Assembly (NCBI GenBank): GCA_947044405.1
Contig: CAMRHE010000012.1
Span: 9,792,001 to 9,856,000 of the forward strand
From: Leptodactylus fallax
Lineage: Eukaryota; Chordata; Amphibia; Anura; Leptodactylidae
Direction: 5' to 3'
Length of the DNA: 64,000 nt
The position numbers and the translations under genes were made by a program. Under the pieces are notes generated by a model. That model did not search any database and was not told where the DNA came from. It saw nothing but the letters and a program-made list of their open reading frames with translations. Shown here piece after piece: positions 24,442-35,421 of this stretch (position 1 is the stretch's first letter; the number at the start of each line of letters is the position of its first letter).

Positions 24442-25351
24442 GACTTGCTCGGTTGGGCTGACGGGTGTCTCTAGACGCGGCTCCAGATATGTATGACCCA
24501 CCTGTTCACAGTGACTGTGATGTCAGTTATTTAATTAATCGGTTAGCTTTGCAAAGGTTTTGCAATTCACTAAACTAAGTAGTGGATAATTGTCTGGATG
24601 TGCGCCCTCTTGGGCGCTTATATATATATATAAGTATATAAGTATATGCGGAGAATGTACTATTGAAAATACTGAGAAGATATATTATGGTTTATTATGT
24701 TATCATTGACCTTCAGTTATAGAAATCCTCGTACATTGACCTCCTGGTATTTACATTTAAATCTAGATCCCCACCTCCGCCCTCCCTTGCCCACCCTTCC
24801 CTGTCGGATCTACCCTTGCCCACTTCTCCCCCCCCCTACCCGCCCACCAGGTCTCTTCCCCCCCCCCCCCCCCCAGTTGCACCTTGCAGACAACCCCTTT
24901 GGGCTCCCCCCCCCCCCCCTCTTGCCTACTGTTGGCCTTGCCAAGTTGGATAGGATATAAAGGGTACTGTGCGGGGTGAGGGCGGGGGCCCTTCTGAGGG
25001 GAAAGAAAAGGGAAAAAAAAAAAAAAAAAAAGCCGGTCATAGCGGTTCACCGCTGGGGAACCTCTCCCCCCCCCCTCCCTCCCTCACTGCATATAGGCTA
25101 TCTGAAGATTCCTGACTGGTACTTGGTGTCGGTGGATATACAGATCTACTCCACCGACCTCTTACATCATCAACCACTAAGCTTGTTTTTTCTTTTGTCC
25201 CAATCCTCCTCTTCCCTTACTAACACACTTCTCTTGTTCCTCTCTTAGGTCTTCTATTGCCCTCTATCTATTTTCTCTTCTTGCTTGGCTCTTACTTGAC
25301 CTCCTCTCCTCCGTGTGTTCACTACAGTGCAGTAGCTGGCATACAGCACCC
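24442..25351 (+). other. LINE inter-ORF spacer with polypyrimidine tracts
   Basis: The 910-bp spacer has several C-runs between 24820 and 24920, an A-run at about 25014-25031 and further CT-rich text to 25310. There are stops in all frames. Frames on the minus strand across the G-runs are low-complexity artefacts. The spacer is far longer than the few dozen bases seen in mammalian L1. It contains GATAGGATATAAAG after a C-rich tract, an order that recurs in the 3' region at about 29310-29455. Confidence 0.7.
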
Positions 25352-28300
25352 ATGGCCAAATTGACCTGTGTATCCTTCAATGTGAAAGGCTTCAACTCCC
25401 CGAGCAAGAGACACCATATTCTACTCCTACTTCGCAAACAGAAGGCGAATATTGCTTTTCTACAGGAGACACATCTTAAAAACCACCGTATTCCGCACCT
25501 ACCAAAAACATATTTTTCTCAGTGGTTTCATTCCTGCCATCCCACCTCGGCCTCAAAGGGGGTATCGATACTTATCCATAAGAATGTCCCTTTCGTCTGC
25601 CATCAACAGTACTCAGACTCTGAGGGCAGAATTCTGCTCCTAAAAGGCACCATCGCTTCAAGACCATTCACATTTGCAAACTTCTACGCACCAAACAAGG
25701 GTCAAATATCATGGCTTATAGCTGCCCTACAGACCCTAAAGCTGTTCGCAGAGGGCCCTATTATACTAGGGGGAGACCTTAATCTGGCTCTTAATCCGCC
25801 GCTGGACTCCACTTCTACCACGTCTCCCTTCTCCCAGAGGGCATTGAGTAGAATTAAGGCAACCTTGCACGACTTGCAGTTGAACGACTTATGGCGCTCC
25901 CACCACCCCTCAACTAAGGATTACACCTTCTACTCCATTACGGGGAAATCATATCACAGACTGGATTACCTGTTTGTCTCCAAGACTCTACTACAGCACT
26001 CCACTGCAGCCCGTATAGGCGCAACTACGGTCTCAGACCACGCCCCTGTCCTGGCGGTGGTGGAATTGAAACAGCTGCCGAGGGCCGCGACGACGTGGTG
26101 ACTCAATGAGTCCCTCCTGGACTCAGACGTCGATGTGCAATTTCTATCCAAACACCTGGAAGAATTCTTTGAGCTGAATACCACCCCAGACATTGGTCCA
26201 GTTGTGCGTTGGGAATCCCACAAGGCGTACATTAGAGGGATTCTCATCTCCTTGGCGGCTAGAAACAAGAGGCATCGGCAAAGAGAACTTGACGAGCTAC
26301 TAGTACACATAGCCGAAATTGAACGCACTCACAAACGCTCCTTGACTGAACAGACGCAGAGAGACCTGTTACAGCTTAGAGAGAGGTTGAGAGACCTGCT
26401 GAACTCCCGGGCAGCGAAGCTACATCTCCACTACAGAAAGCTACTCTACGCACATGGAGATAAAGGAGGTCGCCTCATGACCAACCTTATCCGTAAAGAG
26501 AGGAGCAAATCGTACATTGCCTCGATCAAAAAGGCCTCAGGAGGGAACTGCTCTGCCACTGAAGGCATTGCCTCGGAGTTTGTGACTTTCTACTCTCAGC
26601 TGTATAACCTTAAAGATAGTCCGGGGGAGTTGTCTGATACAGAAAAGCTTGTGATGACTTGGGATTTCCTTAGTAGCCTGAACCTACCCTGCATCCCTGT
26701 GGAGTCTGCGGCTACTCTAATAGAACCGATCTCACTCAAGGAACTAACGGACACCCTCCATAGTTTTCCCACAGGGAAGAGTCCCGGTCCAGATGGGCTA
26801 CCCCTACTATACTATAAGAAGTTCCAACAGATATTGGCTCCCCAGCTCTCCCTTGTTTGTAATGCGCTGCTGAACGGTAATGCCTTACCACGTCAAACGC
26901 AAGAAGCCCACATTACCCTGATCCCGAAAGAGGGGAAGGATCCTGCCGCATGTGGAAGCTATAGGCCGATATCCTTGTTAAATCTGGACCTCAAGATATG
27001 GGCGAAGATATTGGCACGCAGACTTCAACCTTTCATACCCAATTTAGTGCATGAGGAACAGTCTGGTTTTGTGCTGGGCAGGGAGGGCAGGAATAACACC
27101 GCTAAGCTGTTACCACTCATCCACCTTGCGAACAACTCTAAGCTACCCTTGGTGCTTCTGGGTGTAGATGCCGAAAAGGCCTTCGACAGGGTAGACTGGG
27201 ACTTTATGAGAGCCGTCTTGGGGAAGTTTGGACTCCCTGCCCAGTTCATAACTGCTATCTTTTCCTTATACGCCCAGCCCTCGGCGAGGCTCCGGATCAA
27301 TGGAACGCTATCAAGCAGTTTTAATATCTCTAATGGGACGAGACAAGGGTGCCCATTATCCCCTACCTTATTCATTTTGGTACTGGAGACCCTACTACAG
27401 GCAGTGAGACAAGATACTAGGATACAGGGAGTGCCGGTCGGAGACACGGTCTTGCATGCCACAGCATTTGCAGACGATGTTCTGTTCATAGTCTCAAACC
27501 CAGAGACGGGACTGACGGCTTTGGTAGAGGTTCTCAAGGATTATGGAAGACTCTCGCACTACAAGGCCAATCTCACGAAATCTGAGGTTTTAAATATCAC
27601 ACTGAACAAGCAGTCAGTTCGTAGTCTGCAGACCAGTACTCCATTCTTGTGGGCACGATCCTCAATTAAATATTTAGGTGTCCACTTAACACCACGACTG
27701 GATCAGCTGTACCAACGAAATTTTCCGCCATTGCTTGACTCTGTTAAACGCAGCTTAGCTTCATATACCACGCTTCCACTCTCATGGTTCGGAAGGAAAA
27801 ACCTCATACAGACATACCTGATGCCTAAACTCCTGTACCACCTGTCCATGCTTCCAATTGGCATACCTACCACGTTCTTTAAGTCGCTGCGCAGTGTCTT
27901 AACTAGATTCATATGGAGACAGAGGACTCCTAGACTGGCCTGGTCGCTTCTAACTAAAGCAAGACGAGAGGGGGGTATTGGTCTACCAGACCCCCTAAAA
28001 TACTATAAAGCTGTGCAGCTGAGTTGGTGGGCCGAGCTTGCATCGCCCCTACAGACACCTATCGCAGCAGGTCTCATGAGGAAGATGCCCTCAATACCCT
28101 ACGCAGCAGCACTTTGGACTCCGACAGTCCCGCTGAGCAAAGAGGTGAAATCTTGCCCAGTTCTACAGGGTGCTTCGGCGACATGGAGAGAGTTGTACTC
28201 CAACTTGGCCCCTCACCCCTCTCCACTCCTTCCGTTGGGGTTGATACCGCGTTTGCTGGGAAGTAAGGTGGAAGCTTATCCATCCCTATGGGCAAAACTG

Positions 28301-29161
28301 AATGGTCTCACACTGAGAGAGGTCTCCTCTGAGAAAGGCCTACTACCACTAGACGATATCCTCTGCTTGTTGCCCGACCTCACACTGTCCTTCTTACACA
28401 GACAACATCTGCGTGGCCATTTCGATATGTTCCAGAAGAAATTTCAGATCCGCTGTGAACTGACTGCCTTTGAAAAACTTCTCATGTCAAAAACAAAAAT
28501 ATTGAGAAAGACTTCGCGTCTACTCCACCAATTTGTGGACCCAACTTCTTAGTATAAACCTACATTCATCTCTTCTTGGGAAAAGGAATTAAGTCTCGAA
28601 CTCACAAGGGAAGAAGTGGAATTTGCCCTACGCAACTCGCACGGTTTCTCACAGTGTATCCGTCTTCAAGAGAATCATTATAAGCTACTCTCCCGTTGGT
28701 ACAGAACGCCAGACTGGCTCTTCCACAAAAATTTGACGGCCAGCAGCAAATGTTGGAGGTGCTCGACACAGCCAGGAACCTACCTACATCTATGGTGGAC
28801 CTGCCCGCTTATCCAGCCTTTTTGGTCGGAGATCCAGGATCGTATACACTCCCTCGGGAATCCAGATTTCACGCTTGCCCCAGCCATGATATTCTTGTCC
28901 ATTCCATCTGCCGATTATCGGCCATCTTGAAATTGCCTCATCTCACACTTCCTGGCTGCAGCGAAAACAATCATACCACAGTTTTGGCTAAGCACTGAGA
29001 CCTCGCCTGTGGCCTTGTGGGTGGAAAAGATGCATCAACTAGCTCGATTCGAAGAACTCCTGAGCTGGTCTCACAGAACACGCGAGCACTTCTTGAAGAT
29101 ATGGTCCCCATGGCTGGTTAGTACAGCTGAGAGTCCCCACCTAAGGGGGAGCACTACATAG
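25352..29161 (+). pseudogene. LINE ORF2 (endonuclease and reverse transcriptase), three in-frame stops
   Basis: ORF2 nicks target DNA and reverse-transcribes the element's RNA at the nick. Counting from MAKLTCVSFNVKG, the apurinic-type endonuclease keeps N10, E39, D142 and N144 (GGDLN), and S228-D229-H230. The reverse transcriptase has SYRPISLLN, then VDAEKAFDRVDWDF (D606), GCPLSP and AFADDVLF (706-709). A cysteine-histidine motif follows at C1134, C1137, H1146 and C1151. The whole 1269-codon frame is free of frameshifts, but TGA at 26099-26101, TAG at 28550-28552 and TGA at 28928-28930 interrupt it. The first separates the endonuclease from the reverse transcriptase, so the copy cannot make a complete enzyme. 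The three stops suggest a young copy. Confidence 0.92.
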
Positions 29162-29640
29162 AAGTGGAGCCTGCCCGCACGGAGGGGAGTTGATGCAGAG
29201 CTCTGGCTTCTCTCCTATCTTCTCGTCTCTCTCTTCTCTCGCTACCTTCTACGCTACATTTTCTCCCATTAGCCTCACCTCTTTCTCCCATCGGGAGACT
29301 ATTCCCCCCCCCCCCCCCCTCTTTTTTTTTTTTCTTCTTAACCCCATTCTCACCTTACTAACCTCCCTCCCAACCCCCCCCCACATTTCTCCTCCCTCGC
29401 CCCTCCTCCCCCTATGTGGCACTGCACCACACTAGACCACGATAGGATATATAAGAGCTAATTGGGCTCGTGGCCGTTTAAGGGGCCCGTAGTAACATAG
29501 TGGTGAATGTGAAGAATATTTGTCATATATACTTTCGATGATATACTAGGATTGCACAAAATGTAAGAAATGTGTTACGTGCCCTGTTTGTACTTTATTT
29601 GAAAACTTTAATAAAAATCTTTAAATTAAAAAAAAAAAAA
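29162..29640 (+). other. LINE 3' untranslated region and poly-A tail
   Basis: It contains C-rich and T-rich tracts (29305-29420) and GATAGGATATATAAGAG. AATAAAAATC near 29610 acts as the likely polyadenylation signal, and an A-run ends the element. No reading frame of interest is present. Confidence 0.75.
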
Positions 29641-29735
29641 AAAATACCTTCATCCAGGATCCAGGAACTGATTAAAAGCTACAGGAAGCGACTAGAGGCA
29701 GTTATTTTTGCAAAAGGAGGATCTACTAAATATTA
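29641..29735 (+). pseudogene. Tc1 transposase, 3' part after the LINE insertion
   Basis: After the second copy of the target duplication the transposase resumes with text equivalent to IQELIKSYRKRLEAVIFAKG and ends GGSTKY followed by TAA. This is the usual C-terminus of Tc1 transposases. It shows that the LINE landed in the last 10% of the gene and that no transposase sequence was lost on insertion. Confidence 0.8.
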
Positions 29736-29930
29736 ATGTCACTTTTCTGTTGAGGTGCCCATACTTTTGCACCGGTCAAATTTTGGTTTAATGCATATTG
29801 CACATTTTCTGTTAGTACAATAAACCTCATTTCAATCCTGAAATATTACTGTGTCCATCAGTTATTAGATATATCAAATTGAAATGGCTGTTGCAAACAC
29901 CCAAATATTTAGAACTAAAAATGATTAAGA

Positions 29931-30633
29931 GTTTGGTCCTGAAAGGGTTATCTGTTGCTTTATTCTTGAAAATTATTACAGTGAAGAAAAACTTGGGACA
30001 ACCAAGGAAGCTAGCATCCAATAGTCTAATATATTACTTTTAAGTACCATTTTAGAAGTTTGACCAATGATGGGTCTGCCCAGAATAAAATCAGCAAAAG
30101 CTAAATAAAACTTCATAAAGGTGAAAGAAGTGGTGTGTATAAAAAGGTTGCAGTTAATATATTACTCTAATTGTGATTTTTCTTTTTTTTTTAGTTCCAA
30201 GCATGAAATACTTGAACCATGTGCTACATTAGGAAACAGTCAAGTTAGTATATCCGGTTGTTTATTAAAAGATTGAGCAAGCGAAACATATTTTAACTGT
30301 GAAGAAATGTACCAAATAACCAAGCATTGAGATCAGTAAAAACCCAGAAAACACGTAGCCTGGATCAGTATTCACTGGCAGACAAAAGACAATCTTCATA
30401 CAGTGCACATTCTGGGTAATCCAAATCAGTAGTTTGGGAGTTTAAAATGAAAAAGTAGCAAATCTTGTACCCACTAACTAAACTTTGTCAGAACTATTAC
30501 CCATCTCCGGTGACACAATACACTTACAATGTCTTCCTAGCTTTCCTGAAGGAGAAATATTATTAAGATTGGATCCCATTGGATTTAGAGGAGCCGGATG
30601 GTCATTTCTACAAACTACCCACAATCTAGGCCA
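29931..30633. other. Intron sequence, nothing recognised
   Basis: Sequence following the broken right end of the Tc1 element. I see no gene, terminal repeat or family match. Confidence 0.3.
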
Positions 30634-31831
30634 CAGGTGTCAAACACAAGGCCCGCGGGCCGAATCCGGCCCGCTGCCTTCTGTTATCCGGCCCGGCACT
30701 TATCTGGCCCGCAGGGGCGCGGCATTTTTTATTGTCTATGTAATGTAAACCAGCCCAGGACAGGCCGCTTAAAAAAACAAAAAAAAAAACAAAGCTGCAC
30801 GATACCTGTCCTGGTTTACAAGACCTCTGCATGTCAGCGCAGGCGGCGATACAATGACGTCATCACGCCTCCTACGCAGACGTCACGGACAAGAAGAGGA
30901 GGCGGCAGCGGCTGCATCAAGGCATCGGAGGTAGGTGAAATAAGTTTTTTTTATATATATAAATAGGCCGTTGCCTGCTGGAGTATCCCCGGCATGTAAC
31001 GGCCTATTTACTTATCGATCCCCACTGCTGGTCGTGGCCACCCCCGCTTCCCCTTCTGCTATGGGACGCAGAAGGGGCTGTGTGCAGGAGCGGGGATGGT
31101 AAGTGAGGCCGCGGCCGGCGAACCCTATCAAATACTACTATTATTATACTCCAGGGTCTTTTCAGACCCTGGAGTATAATAATCGGAGACCCAGGGGAGG
31201 TGATAAACATAAAAACCAGAGTTACTCACCTCTCCGGCGATCCGATGTTACTCCCAGCAGGCTTCGGCCTTCTTTGGTTACGTCGCAGGCGTCACGTGAG
31301 CCGGGCCGACGTCATTATGTCGCGACGCCGGTCTGTGCGACATTGAAGAAGGCCGAACGCAGGGAGAGCACCGGAGCCCAGGTAAGTAACACTGGTTTTA
31401 TGTTTGTCACCACCTGGGTCTCCAATCATTATACTCTGGGGTCTGAAAAGACCCCAGAGTATAATAATAGTTCATGGGTGGGGGGTCACTATGGGACATA
31501 ATACCATGTGCAGGGGCCACTATGAAGCATAATACCATGTGCAGGGGTAAACGGTATTTGTATATTGCTTAATTTTTGATATATTCAGAAAAGGATGAGG
31601 ATAGTATGTAACATGCCAATGTCTTAGGTTTTAACAATACATTATGTTCTTCCTGGTTGCCCTCAAAGGGCTGATTGTAACAGTAGTAATGTACAAATGT
31701 AACTACTCCTTAATAGCTCGCTTAACTGTTAAGGAGAAGTTACTTTTATACATGTGTAAAATAATCTTGGCCCTTCAAGGTACCCCGTGAGGCTGAAGTG
31801 GCCCCCGGTGAAAATGAGTTTGACACCCCTG
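30634..31831. mobile_element. hAT-like non-autonomous element with target duplication
   Basis: The ends CAGGTGTCAAAC and GTTTGACACCCCTG are the CAGGGGTGTCAAAC-type termini of hAT elements. ATCTAGGCCA occurs at 30624-30633 and again at 31832-31841, which covers the 8-bp duplication expected for hAT. The left part is GC-rich (GGCCCGCGGGCCGAATCCGG). No transposase is encoded. A separate foldback element lies inside at 31138-31470. Confidence 0.75.
31138..31470. mobile_element. Foldback element nested in the hAT-like copy; ends are hairpins
   Basis: The outer ends CTATTATTATACTCC and CCAGAGTATAATAATAG are inverted. Each end is itself a palindrome: CCAGGGTCTTTTCAGACCCT at the left and GGGGTCTGAAAAGACCCC at the right, both framed by ATTATACT/AGTATAAT. 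The inverted homology continues inward through GGTGATAAACATAAAAACCAG. The interior is CpG-rich. Confidence 0.65.
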
Positions 31832-31841
31832 ATCTAGGCCA

Positions 31842-32334
31842 TTCTGACCTACGAGGTGTTAGAAGTAGAAGTTGGAGGTGCTGAGTTACTAGTTACTAGT
31901 CCCCTACTAGGGTTGACTGACTATTGTATGCAATGGTTCCACAGATCATCACACCAGCAGTTCAGGTTTTGTGTCACTTCACAGATAAGGCAGGATGGAA
32001 GCATTCAACATGAGACATTCATACATGAACCCGACCATAATTGGATCCCTTCACAGCAAAGTACAGTAAATGTATCTTTATATTTATTATAGTACTGTTC
32101 TGCTTCCCTGTATTATTTGTTTCCAGTCAAATTGCACACAGTAAAATCTGACTGTTTAGTGCGGAGCTGATATAAGGATTTGTACACACTGAGCAACAAC
32201 TTGTGCACTTACAACTCTGCAAGGACCTTCTAGCCACCGCGCCCTAAGAACGGAGCAGCAGCTGCTTCAAAGACCTGTGAAGACAGAGAAGAGTTATCTC
32301 TACAACTGTCTGCCATGCTCAGAGAGAAGGGTAA
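31842..32334. other. Intron sequence, nothing recognised
   Basis: No terminal repeat, homologous frame or copy elsewhere in the window was recognised. Confidence 0.3.
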
Positions 32335-32471
32335 GAGTATGTTCACAAAGCAGCATTTGACACTGATTTTGAGGCAAAGTCTGAATCTGCCTTCCATTGC
32401 TTTCAAGAGATCAAAGGAGGACATTGAAAAAAACCTGCCTAAAATTCAATTTTCGCTGTGTGAACATACCC
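32335..32471. mobile_element. Short TAA-flanked TTCACA-type MITE (137 bp)
   Basis: The left end GAGTATGTTCACA and right end TGTGTGAACATACCC are inverted and flanked by perfect TAA at 32332-32334 and 32472-32474. It is one of the shortest members of the family in this window. Confidence 0.6.
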
Positions 32472-32699
32472 TAAGAGTACTTTATGTGGAGGAATGCGGA
32501 AAGCAATGTCCTGGGACACAATAGTGGAGGTCTGTGGCAGACATAGTGGGGGTCTCTGGCAGGCATGGTAATGGAGCACTGTGGCAAGGCAAGGTGGAAC
32601 GACACTATTACTGGCATAGAGGCCACACTGGTACTATATTTGCACCCTGTCACCTGACTATATGACCTGAATATTGCTCATTGGATGTGTAGGATGTGT

Positions 32700-32786
32700 A
32701 GGGTAAAAAAACTTTCTTCTCTGTTATGCTTCAAATTTTGGGTGTGTCTTATGGTCTAGTGTGTCCTATAGTCCAAAAAATATACA
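32700..32786 (+). repeat. Right-end fragment of the 43482-44546 family
   Basis: GTGTGTCTTATGGTCTAGTG followed by TATAGTCCAAAAAATA corresponds to the right terminus of the element at 43482-44546 (CATCTTATGGTCCGGTGTGT, ATAATCCGAAAAATACG). Confidence 0.55.
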
Positions 32787-33101
32787 CACATTGTATATAC
32801 ACAGTGAAACCGTTTTGAGAAGACCACCCAAAACTGCCCTGAAAAGTGATTCTGGTGGGATGGCCGTCTTAGGTTGACCAGTATGTAGGAACTGAAAATC
32901 TGTCACTGGAAGCCTGGCAGGTTATACTAGTCTTTCTGAGGATACATACATACAAACATACAGGATATACTGTATATATTATATTCATAGAATTATATTA
33001 TCTGCACATCGTGTTCCCAGAACAGAACCAGATAAGAACAGCTACACAGCTCTCTCAATGATCAAGCAGGCTGCTATATGAGCGCAGTGCTCCATCATTA
33101 A

Positions 33102-33452
33102 AAGGGGTTTTCCAGTATCAGCAAATAAATATTATTGTTTGTATAATGAAAAGCTATAAAAGTAATAAACATACCATATCAATTCCTCACAGTTTTCTAG
33201 ATCTCTGCTTGCTGTCATTCATTCTGGTTACTTCTAGTGGATAAAAATCAGTCCATGGTCATGTGATATACACAGCTCGTTACCAGACATACGTAACGAG
33301 CTGTGCATCTGTGTGAACATCACATGACCAGGGACTGATTTTTATTTACTGGAAGTAAACAATGAATGACAGCAAGCAGAGATCTAGAAAACCGTAAGGA
33401 AAGTATATTGGAAAATTGTAGAACTTTTCATTATACAGACTGGACAACGCCT
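33102..33452. mobile_element. TTAA-flanked foldback element (351 bp)
   Basis: TTAA lies at 33098-33101 and 33453-33456. The ends AAGGGGTTTTCCAGT and AGACTGGACAACGCCT are inverted. The arms are complementary almost to the centre, where CAGCTCGTTACC faces GTAACGAGCTG around an 8-base loop. It is non-coding. Confidence 0.7.
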
Positions 33453-33779
33453 TTAAGGAAGACTGGGTAGAAAGGAGGTCTGGCTCTACCATGGCCATGC
33501 TCTGACTGCAGACTATAAAACATTAGATTTTTTTTCTTGCTAAAAAGTATGGGTCTTTTTGCTATCAAGCAACCACTGCATACATGAGAATACAACTGAT
33601 TTACAATCCTTCTCTATGGGTGAGGGGTTCATTCTAGATAACATAATGGACCTTTATGTAAGGTCTGAAGAAGCCTCTGGCCTAAAATTTACATGGTCAC
33701 AGGCAAATCCAAATAGTCATTCTAGCTGTGGATTTATGAATCGAGCACTGAATGCTAATACAAGTGAGGCACTCACTAA

Positions 33780-34325
33780 TAAATAGTCCTGGCCTCCTTA
33801 CAGCAATAGTTCTTTTCCAGAGTTACTTTCTTTTGGAGTACATTCTGTAGCTTTCAGGCATTCATTTAATTTAAACATTTCTTGGACAAAGTGGCTTGGT
33901 AAATTGGTGCCAAACGTGCTGAAAAACACATTTTTCCCCTCGCTTCCTGATGTAATCATTTCGAGGCCCCGGGTGTAGGAGGCCATTCCTGCCAGGGCCT
34001 AAGATTTCCATATTTCAAACTGAAAGGAATCTGGCATGCAACACTGGACATTATTTCCTTTGCACATTCTTCTCAAAGGCCAGCCAAGATTTTTTTTTCT
34101 TTCATATCAATAATATTTAAAAGAATAACAGATGGTACTTTTAACCCCTTCCCTCCTGAAATAGTATAAGCTAGTCAAAATATACTGTGATACTATAGAC
34201 GAACATACACAGGCAAATGGAAATGTACCCAACTTTGTTATATAATTACGGTTTATTCAATATGCTTTAATGATAGGTTTACACAATAAGATTCTCGCCT
34301 CCAAAAGTTGGCTCTTGCACTGCTC
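33780..34325. other. Intron sequence; possible conserved island
   Basis: 33780-34100 is balanced in composition, matches no repeat in the window and includes CCTCGCTTCCTGATGTAATC and TTTCGAGGCCCCGGG. No splice-bounded coding segment was recognised. Conservation is a guess. Confidence 0.22.
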
Positions 34326-34337
34326 ACACTAGTCTCA

Positions 34338-34599
34338 GGCTAGGTACACACCTGTTCCGGTCTCCTCCTGAGGATTCTGTTCCCCGTTCCACTTTAAAAA
34401 TGCAGAGAGAAAAGTCCTGCTTGCAGGACTTATTTTTCCGCCCTTTTTGGGTGGAAAGCCAGTGGACTTTATTATAGTCTATGGGGTCCGCGGGTTTCTG
34501 AGGTTATCAGCTTTTTTTAAGCAGATTAGGTTTACGTTCAGGGGCTCCCCAAGTGGACCCCCCCCAAACGGAAACCCGAACGCAGGTGTGAACCAATCG
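34338..34599. mobile_element. Harbinger-like MITE
   Basis: The ends GGCTAGGTACACACCTG and CAGGTGTGAACCAATCG are inverted and flanked by TCA on both sides. The interior (TTATAGTCTATGGGGTCCGC) matches the 26-306 copy in the same order. Confidence 0.6.
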
Positions 34600-34685
34600 T
34601 CAGTTCTTTGCCATCAAACTACTATAGTTTTCTGATGGTCATAATAGTATAGCATGCTGCAGTGTTATATTTAGAAAAAGTATTA

Positions 34686-34815
34686 GGCCTGGTTCACATC
34701 TGCATTCGGGTTTTCGTTCAGGGAGTCCGCTTGGGGAGCCCCCGAACGGAAACCTATATGCATAAAAAAGTGGTTTACCTGGGAAACCTGCGGACCCCAT
34801 AGACTATAACGGGGT
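34686..34815. mobile_element. Truncated TTCACA-type MITE
   Basis: It starts after TTA with GGCCTGGTTCACATCTGCATT and continues through CGGACCCCATAGACTATAAC, then breaks off without a right end. The closest relative is 3514-3660. Confidence 0.5.
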
Positions 34816-35421
34816 GGAGAGACCAGTTATAAAGCTCTGTTTATTCTGTTCATATATGTTCTGTGGCTTATAATGGATGACACAACTCTCTAACAGATTC
34901 AGTGCCCCGATGGTTGTCCAATGGACTTTTAATGGGGTTCTAGTCGTGTTACGCTGAGGTGTCTTCAATTTTTAAGAGAAAAACAGCACTGCACACAGAA
35001 CTATATTTCCAACGGAATCTGTGACAAAGACTCCAGATGTGGCAGATGGGAACAGAGCCCAAAATAGATTTGACCAGTCGATCATAACAGATTTATCGTA
35101 TCTGTCATGACTCCTGTAAAAATCATGAGTCTAATATAGAATGCATAAGTGGTCTATTGATCTGCTTGACATCTTTATCAACTGATATCATTGTAGTGTG
35201 TAAAGAATTAACTAATAAATTAAAAAAGATGGCTACCAATATTCCTGTTAAACATTGCTACAGTGTCTGTAAAAAGCAAGCTCAGAACAGCAGTCCAAAT
35301 ATGGATGCACACAACTTAAAGCACTAAATAAATGTGCTGACAAAGAGCACAAACATAAAAACACATATGAGCACAATGATAAAAACAGTAGCTGAGGTCA
35401 TGTCACAAAAGGTGGATCTGT

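Larger units (their letters stand above)
23257..29640 (+). mobile_element. Full-length L1-type LINE with target-site duplication
   Basis: The element starts GGGCGGAGCCTGACCGTC, has a 5' leader of only about 100 bp, ORF1, a 910-bp spacer, ORF2, a pyrimidine-rich 3' region and a poly-A tail after AATAAAAATC. The target AAAATACCTTCATCCAGG lies at about 23238-23256 and again at about 29640-29658. That duplication is direct evidence of target-primed reverse transcription. The element sits inside a Tc1 transposase gene and runs antisense to AFG2A. The frame structure and poly-A tail fit the L1 clade; whether it is a Tx1-like, site-specific member cannot be told from one insertion. Confidence 0.93.
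21928..29930 (+). mobile_element. Tc1-like element split by a LINE; right tip lost
   Basis: The left end CAGTCATATGAAAAAGTTTG follows TA in an AT repeat. Its terminal repeat of about 200 bp is mirrored at 29750-29930 (for example ACAGTAATATTTCAGGATTG against CAATCCTGAAATATTACTGT). The mirror stops at AAAATGATTAAGA, so the last 35-40 bp of the right end have been deleted. The interior carries a transposase gene interrupted at 23257-29640 by an L1-type LINE. Without the LINE the element would be about 1.6 kb. Confidence 0.9.

Noticed and set aside
24697..25248. Proline- and glycine-rich frames on both strands
   Set aside because: They are low-complexity translations of the LINE spacer's C- and G-tracts.
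27025..27912. Minus-strand frames of 170 and 69 codons opposite LINE ORF2
   Set aside because: They are shadows of the ORF2 coding strand.
30598..31501. Long plus-strand frames of 122 and 132 codons
   Set aside because: They run across the GC-rich hAT-like element and its internal foldback; the peptides are products of palindromic repeat DNA.
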